Assembly (NCBI GenBank): GCA_002343445.1
Contig: DDSP01000081.1
Span: 1-30,841, forward strand
Length of the DNA stretch: 30,841 bases
Reading direction: 5' to 3'
Source: Chthonomonas sp. UBA2387
GTDB lineage: Bacteria; Armatimonadota; Fimbriimonadia; Fimbriimonadales; Fimbriimonadaceae
Shown: piece by piece, positions 24,642 through 30,841 of the stretch
Layout of the letters: each line of letters starts with the position of its first letter
Numbering within the stretch: position 1 is the first letter of the stretch
Notes under the pieces: generated by a model
The model's input: only the letters and a program-made list of their open reading frames with translations
The model's database searches: none
Told to the model about the DNA's origin: nothing
Program-made: the position numbers and the translations under genes

Positions 24642-26770
24642 GGATGAGTCACCTGGTGTGAAGGAAGTCCGCGCGTGCGGACGGAATTCGTGCGCCGCGG
24701 AGCGGCGGAACGGGTCGGAGTCAGCACTTCTGCCGACTGGGGTGGCAACGAGAGGCGGAGAGACGAACCGACGCGGGTCGGTTGCGCCACCCCTAGGCGA
24801 GATTCAAATCGCAAACTCTGGGCTGCGGTCACCGCGTTCAACGGCACGGTCACCGTCCGGGCTTCCTTCGAGCGGTTGACCGCGACCAGCGCAACTGCAT
24901 CGCCCTCGACGCGGGCGTAGGCAAGCGTTCCCGCCGCATCGTCCGAGGCCAACGGCACCGGCTCGCCGCTGTGCAGCACAGGAGTCGAATTGCGCAACCG
25001 GCCCAGCATCCGGTAATGCTTCAGGAAGGCGTTGTCGTCGGTCGCGCGGTTCCACTCCATGCCCGTGCGGTTGGCCGGGTCCGCGCCGCCCTTCATGCCG
25101 AGTTCTTCGCCGTAGTACACGCTGGGCGAGCCCACCCACGTGAACTGAATGGTGGCAGCCAGCATCGCGGCTCGCTCGTCGTCGTTGGCCAGCGTGAGGA
25201 ACCTCGGCGTGTCGTGGCTCGACAGCAGGTTCATCATGTTGCGCGAGGCCTGAGGCGCGTAGTCGTGGTACACGCGCATCAAGCGGCCCATGAACTGACT
25301 GGGCGAGTCGCTCCCCTGAGCGAGGAATCGAAGAACCGCATCGCGGAACCGGTAGTTCATCACCGAATCCCACTGATCGCCGCGCAGCCACGCCGAGCCA
25401 TCCGTCCACACTTCGCCGACGATCCACAGGTTGGGGTCGAGGCCCTTGACCACCTTGCGGAAGTCGCGCCAAAACGGCATGGGCACCTCGTTGGCCACGT
25501 CGAGCCGCCACCCGTGGATGCGCGCCTCCTGGTGCCAGAAGCCGGGGACCTCCAACATGAAGCTCCTCGCGTTGGGGTTGTCGAGATTGACCTTGGGCAT
25601 CGAGGGATAGCCCCACCAAGCCGTGTAGTTCGGGTTCTCGCCGACTCGAATCGGGAACCCTTGGACGTAGTACCAGTCCTTGAACGCCGAAGCCTCGCCC
25701 CGCTCGCGCAGGTCCTTGAACGCGAAGAAGTCCACCGCCGTGTGGTTGAACACGCCGTCGAGCACCGTACGGATGCCTCGTCGTTCCATTTCCTTGGTCA
25801 ACGAGGCGAACTCCGCATTCGTCCCAAACTGCGGGTCGACTTCGAAGTAGTTGGTCGTCTCGTACCGGTGATTCGAAGGCCCCTTGAAGATCGGGTTGAA
25901 GTACACCGCACCCACCCCGAGCGATTCGAGATGGCTCAAGCGCTTGCGGACGCCCGCCACATCGCCACCGAAGCGGTTGGCATAAGTGGGGCGCCCGTCC
26001 CAGGGCATAACGTTGGCCGGGTCGTTCCGCTTGTCGCCGTTCTCGAAGCGGTCCGGGAAGATCTGGTAAATCACCGACGATTCAACCCATGCGGGCACGA
26101 CGAGCGGCGCGTACGTCTTCGGATCGATCACGAAGGGCTGCACCGTCTGACCAAGGCCCGTTCGCCCAAAGGCGAACGTTTTGCCGTCCTTGAGTTCGAA
26201 CGTGTAGCGCAAGGGCGACTTGCGATCCCACGGCACCTGCGCTCGGAACTTGGCATACAAGTCGTCGCGCGAAACCTCGCGCATGCCGATGCGCTTGTCA
26301 CCGAACACGACCCAAACGGATTCGAGGTCGTCCGGCCGAGCGCGCAACGTGAGCGTCAAGCGGCCTCGATCCCAGTTCAGGTCGGGCACGCGCGTCTCGT
26401 GCGCCAGCGCCGAAGTCGCCAGCACCCCGTCGCCCTTGGCCGCGGGGCGATCGTAGCCCGGCAAGGCCAGCATCAGGATCGAGTTGACGTTCCCGTTGCC
26501 GTCGTCTTCGTTGCGTTGAGCTTTGGGATCCGTGATCCACTCGGTGCCGTTCAGAACGAACTTGTACTCGTGGCGTCCGGGCGGCAGAGTGTAGGTGCGC
26601 GTCCACGTCCGACCGTCGGCGCCGACCGTCATGGGGTCGGCGTTCGCCTGCCAGTTGTTGAACGTCCCGGCGACGAACACGCGCTCCAAGGGGCGATCGG
26701 CCTGGTAACGGAACGTATGTTCCACCGACTGGGCCGCCAACACCAGCGAGAGGGCCGCGAGAATCGTCAT
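24638..26770 (-). CDS. Secreted neopullulanase-like GH13 with N-terminal CBM48/CBM34-type domains
   Basis: The 710-aa product has a signal peptide (1-15). It continues with an AMPK/CBM48-like starch-binding domain (about 17-105: VFVAGTFNNWQ, HEYKFVLNGTEW) and a CBM34-like beta domain (about 135-205). The GH13 barrel carries DGVFNH (338-343), GWRLDVANE with nucleophile D424, GEVW with acid E453, and SSHD with D520. VIYQIFPDRF and DPQFGT are usual for cyclomaltodextrinase or neopullulanase (GH13_20). The predicted role is cleavage of alpha-1,4 and alpha-1,6 linkages in starch or pullulan outside the cytoplasm. A basic 27-residue tail follows the C-domain. The start overlaps lacI by ATGA and the stop overlaps pseudopilin 1 by ATGA. 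Confidence 0.9.
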   Translation of the reverse strand: MTILAALSLVLAAQSVEHTFRYQADRPLERVFVAGTFNNWQANADPMTVGADGRTWTRTYTLPPGRHEYKFVLNGTEWITDPKAQRNEDDGNGNVNSILMLALPGYDRPAAKGDGVLATSALAHETRVPDLNWDRGRLTLTLRARPDDLESVWVVFGDKRIGMREVSRDDLYAKFRAQVPWDRKSPLRYTFELKDGKTFAFGRTGLGQTVQPFVIDPKTYAPLVVPAWVESSVIYQIFPDRFENGDKRNDPANVMPWDGRPTYANRFGGDVAGVRKRLSHLESLGVGAVYFNPIFKGPSNHRYETTNYFEVDPQFGTNAEFASLTKEMERRGIRTVLDGVFNHTAVDFFAFKDLRERGEASAFKDWYYVQGFPIRVGENPNYTAWWGYPSMPKVNLDNPNARSFMLEVPGFWHQEARIHGWRLDVANEVPMPFWRDFRKVVKGLDPNLWIVGEVWTDGSAWLRGDQWDSVMNYRFRDAVLRFLAQGSDSPSQFMGRLMRVYHDYAPQASRNMMNLLSSHDTPRFLTLANDDERAAMLAATIQFTWVGSPSVYYGEELGMKGGADPANRTGMEWNRATDDNAFLKHYRMLGRLRNSTPVLHSGEPVPLASDDAAGTLAYARVEGDAVALVAVNRSKEARTVTVPLNAVTAAQSLRFESRLGVAQPTRVGSSLRLSLPPQSAEVLTPTRSAAPRRTNSVRTRGLPSHQVTHP

Positions 26771-27795
26771 CGGCGGGCCACCTCTCTCGGTTGCGAAGAG
26801 CCGCGCGCGATGAGGGCGCTGGGGATCAGCGTGCGTCGCGGACCATCGGGGTCCCGTCCCTCGATCGCATCCACCAGCCGCTCGCAGGCCGTCTGGACCA
26901 ACGTCTCGATGTTCAGGCTCACGCTCGACAGCCCCCCTTCGATGAGCCGGCAAATGGCGCTGTCGTTGAAGCTGACCAAGCCCATGTCGCCCGGCACGTT
27001 GGCCCCGAAATCGCGGAGCGCCTGCACCGCGCCCATCGCCATGAAGTCGTCGAGAACCACCAAAGCGTCCGGGACTTCGGGTGCGGTGAGGATGTGTTCT
27101 CGCGTTGCTTCGCGCGCGGCTTGGCTGCCGAAGTCGCTGTGCCACACAAAGGCGCGGTCTTGCCGACCGCGGAGCGCCTGCATGTAGCCCTCCAATCGGT
27201 CGCGGGTGACGGTCGTCTCGCTTGGGCCGGCCAAGAACCCGATGCGCCGAAAGCCCTGATCCAGCAGATGCTGGGTGGCGATGCGGCCGGCGAGCACGTT
27301 GTCGTTGTCCACCGACCAGATCGCCTCGTTGCCCATCGGATTGCCGATCAGCACGAACGGGAAGTGGTCGGCCTGAAGCCGGTGGACACGCTCGTCCAAG
27401 GCTTCCGATTCAACGAGGATCAGGCCATCCACGCGGCGCGACCGCAGAAGCTCGTCGTACAGCCCCACCTGCGACTGGGCGTCCAAGGTCATGTCGGCGC
27501 ACAGGTGATAGGGCTTGCCGACGAGGAAGTCCATGATCGCCGAGATCAGGCTGGCGAAGAAGGGGTCGTCGCTCAGGCCGCCCTTGGGGCGCTTCACCAC
27601 GAGTCCGATGAGTCCGGCGCGCTTGCTGCGCAGGGAGCGGGCGCGCGCGTCCGGCTGATAGTTGTGCTCGCGCATCACCTCGAGGACGCGCTGCCGAATG
27701 CCCTCTTCGACCCGGCCATCACCCGACACGACGCGCGAAACGGTCGGCTGGGACACGTTCGCGATCTTGGCGATGTCGGCTTGCGTGATGCGCAT
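26767..27795 (-). CDS. LacI-family transcriptional repressor
   Basis: The 342-aa product has the N-terminal LacI helix-turn-helix (TQADIAKIANVSQPTVSRVV, 4-23), the hinge (YQPDARARSLRSKRAGLIGLVV), and a periplasmic-binding-protein-like sugar domain with VDGLILVES, FVLIGNPMG and DALVVLDDFMAMG. It is the first gene of the operon and is coupled to the neopullulanase by ATGA, so it is likely to sense a starch-derived oligosaccharide and repress its own operon. Two operator-like palindromes with a central CG, as LacI proteins prefer, lie between its promoter and its start. Confidence 0.92.
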   Translation of the reverse strand: MRITQADIAKIANVSQPTVSRVVSGDGRVEEGIRQRVLEVMREHNYQPDARARSLRSKRAGLIGLVVKRPKGGLSDDPFFASLISAIMDFLVGKPYHLCADMTLDAQSQVGLYDELLRSRRVDGLILVESEALDERVHRLQADHFPFVLIGNPMGNEAIWSVDNDNVLAGRIATQHLLDQGFRRIGFLAGPSETTVTRDRLEGYMQALRGRQDRAFVWHSDFGSQAAREATREHILTAPEVPDALVVLDDFMAMGAVQALRDFGANVPGDMGLVSFNDSAICRLIEGGLSSVSLNIETLVQTACERLVDAIEGRDPDGPRRTLIPSALIARGSSQPREVARR

Positions 27796-27821
27796 CGTAC
27801 GGTCTCTTCGGTGAGACGGAC

Positions 27822-27854
27822 CACAAGAATTCGTATTCTTGTGAATTCGTATTC
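27822..27854. promoter_or_regulatory. Tandem LacI-type operators
   Basis: The 22-base palindrome at 27822-27843 (arms CACAAGAAT and ATTCTTGTG) is centred on CG, with one T/T mismatch beside the centre. The core GAATTCGTATTC repeats at 27843-27854, 16 bp centre to centre. Both lie directly after the lacI -10 box, so binding would block initiation or clearance. Confidence 0.8.
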
Positions 27855-27858
27855 TCGC

Positions 27859-27887
27859 ATGATATCACGCTTTTCGACGTTTGACAA
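27859..27887 (-). promoter_or_regulatory. Promoter of the lacI-starch operon
   Basis: On the minus strand TTGTCA (27887-27882), a 17-base spacer and TATCAT (27864-27859): five and four of six consensus bases at ideal spacing. Transcription would begin around 27852, inside the operator pair. Confidence 0.75.
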
Positions 27888-27907
27888 GACCTCCGCCTGA
27901 ATATTTT
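27881..27907 (+). promoter_or_regulatory. Possible divergent promoter for pseudopilin 2
   Basis: TTGACA (27881-27886) is a perfect -35 and overlaps the -35 of the divergent lacI promoter. TATTTT (27902-27907) is a fair -10, but the spacer is only 15 bases. The leader to the gene at 28073 would be about 160 bases and contains the palindrome TGAATATTCA (27957-27966). Confidence 0.4.
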
Positions 27908-28072
27908 CGAGGTTTTTTTGGTCCCGAACCCAGGTTCGCCAGCCTCGCCAGTTCATTGAATATTCAGCGATTCAAGGGCCGATGCCCTATCGGAACTTCC
28001 CCTCAATGGTTCAAGGTAGGAAGTGGCGGCGGCTGTTCGTCGCCCACGACCACCGGAGGTTAACCAATCGGA

Positions 28073-29014
28073 ATGAAATCTCGAGCCTTTACGCTCATCG
28101 AACTGCTCGTGGTGATCGCGATCATCGCCATTCTTGCGGCCATGCTTTTCCCTGTCTACGCGCAGGCGAAGGAAGCCGCGAAGAAGGCGGTCGGCGTGGC
28201 CCACGTCAAGCAGCTCAACTTGGCCAACATCATGTACTCGGCGGATTACGACGACACGTTCCCGCTGGCCTACGAGTACCCGTGGACGGGCCCCGGCGGC
28301 GGATTCCCGTGGCATCTGCGCGTCTTCCCGTACACGAAGAGCTACGATCTGCTCATCACCCCCATGGGCGCCCCGAACCCCGCCGCTTCGAACCAGAACA
28401 ACGGCTGGGACTACATCTGGGCCTACGGCACTATGCCCCGCGCCCAGCTGAAGCTGTTGCCCTACTACACGGTCGGCGATTGGCCCATCAGCCGAGCGCT
28501 CGACAAGGTCGGCGTTCGCCACGACTCCATCATGGGTTGGGGTCAGAACGGCACGGTCTGGGGCTGCTGGGGCGCCTATTGCGGCATCCACTCCGGAGCC
28601 GGAGCGACGGTCGTCAACGTGCCCAGCAAGAGCCAGTCCCAGCTTGAGGACGTCGGCAACCAGGCGTTGATCTTCGACGCCGGCGAGCCGTTCGGCGACT
28701 ACGCCACGTTCGGCGTCAACACCGAACTCGGCGTCTGCGTCATCCGCTCCTACAACCCGGGAAGCGCCTCCATCGGCGGCGCGACCCCGCGCTGGAACGG
28801 CGGCCCCAAGAGCTGCTCCGGCTGGCGCGAAGCGGGCGGCGGCGGCAGCGCCTCCATCCCTGCGGCGCTCGCGGCCAAGGTGCGCGACGGTCAGTCGGTC
28901 ATCGGCTTCGCCGACGGTCACACCTCGGCCATGTCGCTGCCTCGCCTCTACGAAACCCAGCCCTGCTCGACCGATCCCGGCGTGCTGTGCATGAAGCGTT
29001 TCGCGGTGAACTGA
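28073..29014 (+). CDS. Pseudopilin 2 (type II secretion-like, H-x-G family)
   Basis: The 313-aa product begins MKSRA then FTLIELLVVI, a class III prepilin leader with Glu at +5; the residue before the cut is Ala instead of Gly. The helix and FPVYAQAKEAAKKA are nearly identical to pseudopilin 1. The globular part is Trp/Gly-rich, and VIGFADGHTSAMS gives the D-G-H motif of the large-pilin families. Six or more cysteines are spread over the C-terminal half. GGAGG lies 16 bases before the ATG. It is divergent from lacI. Its stop overlaps the following lipoprotein start (TGATG), so the two are translated together. Confidence 0.85.
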   Translation: MKSRAFTLIELLVVIAIIAILAAMLFPVYAQAKEAAKKAVGVAHVKQLNLANIMYSADYDDTFPLAYEYPWTGPGGGFPWHLRVFPYTKSYDLLITPMGAPNPAASNQNNGWDYIWAYGTMPRAQLKLLPYYTVGDWPISRALDKVGVRHDSIMGWGQNGTVWGCWGAYCGIHSGAGATVVNVPSKSQSQLEDVGNQALIFDAGEPFGDYATFGVNTELGVCVIRSYNPGSASIGGATPRWNGGPKSCSGWREAGGGGSASIPAALAAKVRDGQSVIGFADGHTSAMSLPRLYETQPCSTDPGVLCMKRFAVN

Positions 29015-29214
29015 TGAAGCGCTGGACACTCGCCCTTGCCCTTGGAATCGCCACGATCGCCTTGGTCGGATGTTCCGCCGAGGAACCCAAAGCGACCGAA
29101 AAGGACAAGGAAAACATCGACAAGATCCTGAAGGAGGGCATCGGCGCTCCCCAGGACGCTCAAGGCGGCGCCCAACCGGGCACGGCCGCCCCGCCCGACC
29201 AAACGGATCCGTAA
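29014..29214 (+). CDS. Small lipoprotein downstream of pseudopilin 2
   Basis: This 66-aa protein has a lipoprotein signal (MKRWTLALALGIATIALVGC, lipidated Cys at 20). A short charged segment follows (EKDKENIDKILKEG), then a Pro/Gln/Ala-rich tail. It overlaps the pseudopilin stop by one base. It occupies the same position as the 90-aa lipoprotein after pseudopilin 1, which makes a repeated pilin-lipoprotein pair, although the two lipoproteins share little sequence beyond the signal and the charged/proline-rich pattern. Confidence 0.8.
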   Translation: MKRWTLALALGIATIALVGCSAEEPKATEKDKENIDKILKEGIGAPQDAQGGAQPGTAAPPDQTDP

Positions 29215-29229
29215 AGGACCCGCAAGACA

Positions 29230-29262
29230 AGCCCCGGGACTCCCGCAGTCTCGGGGCTTTTT
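29230..29262 (+). terminator. Intrinsic terminator of the pseudopilin 2 unit
   Basis: AGCCCCGGGACT (29230-29241) pairs with AGTCTCGGGGCT (29247-29258) over 12 bp with one G-T, around a five-base loop. TTTT follows to 29262. It lies 15 bases after the lipoprotein stop. Confidence 0.9.
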
Positions 29263-29291
29263 GCTCTTCGAGGAGTCGAGTCGGATATAAT
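29261..29291 (+). promoter_or_regulatory. tRNA-Val promoter
   Basis: A perfect TATAAT lies at 29286-29291, about 20 bases before the mature tRNA 5' end. The best -35 candidate, TTGCTC (29261-29266), is 19 bases upstream and overlaps the T-run of the preceding terminator. Confidence 0.6.
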
Positions 29292-29311
29292 GCCCGTCGT
29301 AGGCCAGTTTC

Positions 29312-29386
29312 GGGCGGTTAGCTCAGCGGTAGAGCACTTCGTTCACACCGAAGGGGTCACAGGTTCAAATCCTGTACCGCCCACCA
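29312..29386 (+). tRNA. tRNA-Val (anticodon CAC)
   Basis: The 75-base tRNA folds cleanly. Acceptor GGGCGGT pairs with ACCGCCC. The D arm contains AGCTCAGCGGTAGAGC. The anticodon stem CTTCG/CGAAG holds loop TTCACAC with anticodon CAC, which reads the valine codon GTG. The T arm is ACAGG-TTCAAAT-CCTGT. The CCA end is encoded. An integrase gene starts 58 bases downstream, so the 3' half is a likely attachment site. Confidence 0.97.
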
Positions 29387-29402
29387 CTCAAATCACATTT
29401 TT

Positions 29403-29446
29403 GTCTCTCAAATGGTCTCTCAAATGTCGTACCATTGAGAGACCAT
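29403..29446. repeat. Tandem and inverted 12-base repeats at the integrase start
   Basis: GTCTCTCAAATG occurs twice head to tail (29403-29414, 29415-29426). ATGGTCTCTCAA (29412-29423) is also perfectly inverted as TTGAGAGACCAT (29435-29446), with an 11-base loop; the second arm contains the first two bases of the integrase ATG. This looks like recombinase or autoregulatory binding sites. Confidence 0.75.
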
Positions 29447-30593
29447 GGGTACGCGGGCTGACAATCTCGATGGTTCCTGTCGCGAGGTGCTGACGGGCAG
29501 ACACGCTGGAAGGTGGCGCGTCCAGTTCACGTTCGTCGAGGACACGGGTGTCAGGCGACGGATCTCCAAGTTGTTCCCGACCAAGACGGAGGGGAAGGCA
29601 TATCTCCAGCAGCTGCGGAAGGGTGAGCGATCGCACGAAGCGAGACGGCTGAGGCAGCCGACCCTGGGAGAGTGGTTCGACTGGCTGGCCGAGAACGACT
29701 GGCCGGAGACCCTCTCGGAGGTCACGATCGCCCAGCGCAGAGGAAGATTCAGAAACTACGTCCTGGCCCACTTCGGTAAGTCGCCCCTCTCGAAGATCGA
29801 CCCTTTGACCGTCCGGGCGTACTACAGGCGCCTGAGAGAGAGCGGCGTCTCGGATTCGGTCGTCCAGTCGATCAAGAGCGACCTGGTCCGAGCGTTCAAT
29901 CAGGCGGTGACTCCGTACCAAAGGGTGCCGATGACGGTGGCGAACCCCTTCCGCCTGCCACTCCAGGCACCACGGCCGAGGTCGGCGGTCGCTCTGACGC
30001 CGGACGAGGTGCGGGAGGCTCTCGGACGCCCCGGCCTGAACGACAGCCAGCGGGCGCTGCTCGGACTCTTCCTCTTGGCGGGGCTCCGGCTTGGCGAAGC
30101 CATGGCGATCACACGGGGCCAGATCCTCTTCGAGCATGCCCGAATCGTGGTGGACCGATCCGTGAAGGTCGCCTACGGAGGCAAGCAAACGCTTGGACCG
30201 CCCAAGAATGACAAGACCCGAAACGCGGTGATGTGCCGTCGATTGGCGGCGATCCTAGAGGCGCACGTCGAGGGGATGAAGCCGGAAGAACTGCTGTGGC
30301 GCTGCGCGTCCGAGAACAAACCCCGGATGAAGAAGCGCTTCTATGCGTTTTGGAGCGAAGCCGCCGCGAAGGCGGGTTTGCCCAAGGACATGCGGCCCCA
30401 CGACTGCCGCCTGACGCACATCAACATCGTCGAGAAGCACATGCCCGAGGTCTCTCAGACGACACTGAAGGAACATGTCGGCCACGCGGCCACGGGGGTC
30501 ACCGAAGCCAACTACACCCGTCCGCTGACCAGCTCGCAGGAGATACTCAGGCGCGAACTCGATCGCGTTTTCAAATCAGCCAATCGCGGCTAA
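29445..30593 (+). CDS. Tyrosine recombinase / site-specific integrase
   Basis: The 382-aa product has an N-terminal arm-binding-like part, then the core-binding (SAM-like) domain at about 70-165. The catalytic domain carries the full active site: R215 in LAGLRLGEAM, K257 near PKNDKTRN, H319 and R322 in RPHDCRLTH, H347 in HVGH, and Y357 in EANYTRP. The position 58 bases downstream of a tRNA gene, reading away from it, is the usual one for integrases of tRNA-integrated elements or prophages. The ATG at 29445 lies in an inverted repeat, so expression may be self-limited. Confidence 0.92.
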   Translation: MGTRADNLDGSCREVLTGRHAGRWRVQFTFVEDTGVRRRISKLFPTKTEGKAYLQQLRKGERSHEARRLRQPTLGEWFDWLAENDWPETLSEVTIAQRRGRFRNYVLAHFGKSPLSKIDPLTVRAYYRRLRESGVSDSVVQSIKSDLVRAFNQAVTPYQRVPMTVANPFRLPLQAPRPRSAVALTPDEVREALGRPGLNDSQRALLGLFLLAGLRLGEAMAITRGQILFEHARIVVDRSVKVAYGGKQTLGPPKNDKTRNAVMCRRLAAILEAHVEGMKPEELLWRCASENKPRMKKRFYAFWSEAAAKAGLPKDMRPHDCRLTHINIVEKHMPEVSQTTLKEHVGHAATGVTEANYTRPLTSSQEILRRELDRVFKSANRG

Positions 30594-30680
30594 GGCTGGT
30601 CAAGCCGGTTTGGAGAATCAGGGGACGAGCAAGCATCGCCGATTTGACAAAGTTTCGCGGATTTCGATACGACCTGATCC

Positions 30681-30841
30681 ATGGCGAACTGTTACCGTTG
30701 CGGGAGGCATTTGCCCGAAGTCTCGCTCCGCAGAAGGAGGAAGGTCAAGACGGGGTTCTGGGTCAGGACCAGGTACGACACGGGCAAGACGGCCTCGGTC
30801 AACGTCCACTACGGCATGAGGATCGTCTGTCCGGTGTGCGC
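30681..30841 (+). CDS. Zinc-ribbon-like small protein, cut by the window end
   Basis: An open frame from the ATG at 30681 runs off the right edge with no stop. The visible 53 residues hold CYRCG near the start and CPVC at the end, two CxxC pairs about 44 residues apart. A very basic segment (LRRRRKVKTGFWVRTRY) lies between them. This suggests a small zinc-binding protein of the integrated element, perhaps nucleic-acid binding. No ribosome site is obvious, and the downstream part is unseen. Confidence 0.55.
   Translation, partial: MANCYRCGRHLPEVSLRRRRKVKTGFWVRTRYDTGKTASVNVHYGMRIVCPVC

Noticed and set aside
24971..27187. 738-codon open frame on the plus strand opposite the neopullulanase and lacI
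   Set aside because: The minus-strand frames contain intact GH13 and LacI motifs. The plus frame is Arg/His/Val-rich with no motif.
27920..27945. T-run and CGAACC/GGTTCG hairpin in the pseudopilin 2 leader as a terminator
   Set aside because: The T-run precedes the stem on the plus strand, so the order is wrong for an intrinsic terminator on either strand.
1..30841. CRISPR array, rRNA operon or insertion sequence
   Set aside because: No regularly spaced repeats, rRNA-like segments or transposase genes were seen. The only recombinase is the tyrosine integrase.

Overview
The window is 30.8 kb of GC-rich bacterial DNA carrying about 27 genes plus one tRNA, tightly packed on both strands. There are no rRNA genes and no CRISPR array. 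Three things suggest a Gram-negative-type member of the Armatimonadota (Fimbriimonas-like), although this is an inference without a database search. First, there are two large H-x-G-type pseudopilins whose N-terminus runs FTLIELLVVIAIIAILAAML followed by FPVYAQAK. Second, a Kdo transferase (waaA) implies an outer membrane with LPS. Third, there are several secreted or lipoprotein genes of the kind common in that phylum.

Layout. 1-284: no gene seen, REP-like fragment at the left edge. 285-677: small unknown protein. 728-2214 (minus): lipoprotein coupled to an HEYAH gluzincin-type peptidase. 2266-3165 (plus): ChaN-like protein, possibly leaderless, convergent with a Tat-exported Gfo/Idh/MocA oxidoreductase (3245-4483, minus) across a long hairpin. 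4564-5650 (plus): three genes that look like an orphan phage tail-fibre module. 5920-6357: small membrane protein with a textbook sigma-70 promoter. 6401-9541 (plus): a redox/copper cluster made of a thioredoxin-cytochrome c-copper monooxygenase fusion, a DsbD-N-like protein and a lone-cysteine redoxin, closed by a perfect terminator. 9778-10452: multi-spanning membrane protein. 10459-12609 (minus): GH63/GH37-like glycosidase. 12673-13926 (plus): PDZ-S41 peptidase. 13985-16139 (minus): purC-waaA. 16150-17349 (minus): MFS transporter. 17612-18841 (plus): a sigma factor fused to a degenerate GGDEF domain. 18844-20547 (minus): flavin-dependent halogenase-like protein. 20759-21817 (minus): orphan PD-(D/E)XK (HsdR_N-like) protein.

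21838-27795 (minus) is a coherent alpha-glucan operon, in transcription order: LacI-family repressor, neopullulanase-like GH13, pseudopilin, small lipoprotein, second secreted GH13. The first three genes overlap by ATGA. A strong promoter precedes lacI, and two CG-centred operator-like palindromes lie just downstream of its -10. A second pseudopilin-lipoprotein pair (28073-29214) is transcribed divergently from the same intergenic region and ends at a good terminator. Next come tRNA-Val(CAC) and a tyrosine recombinase gene whose start lies inside a 12-bp inverted repeat, which is the expected left end of an element integrated at the tRNA. The window ends inside a small CxxC/CxxC zinc-ribbon-like gene.

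The most novel-looking items are the sigma factor-degenerate GGDEF fusion, which keeps an RxxD I-site at canonical spacing; the duplicated pseudopilin-lipoprotein cassette embedded in a LacI-controlled starch operon; the Trx-cytochrome-copper monooxygenase fusion cluster; and the orphan PD-(D/E)XK gene.
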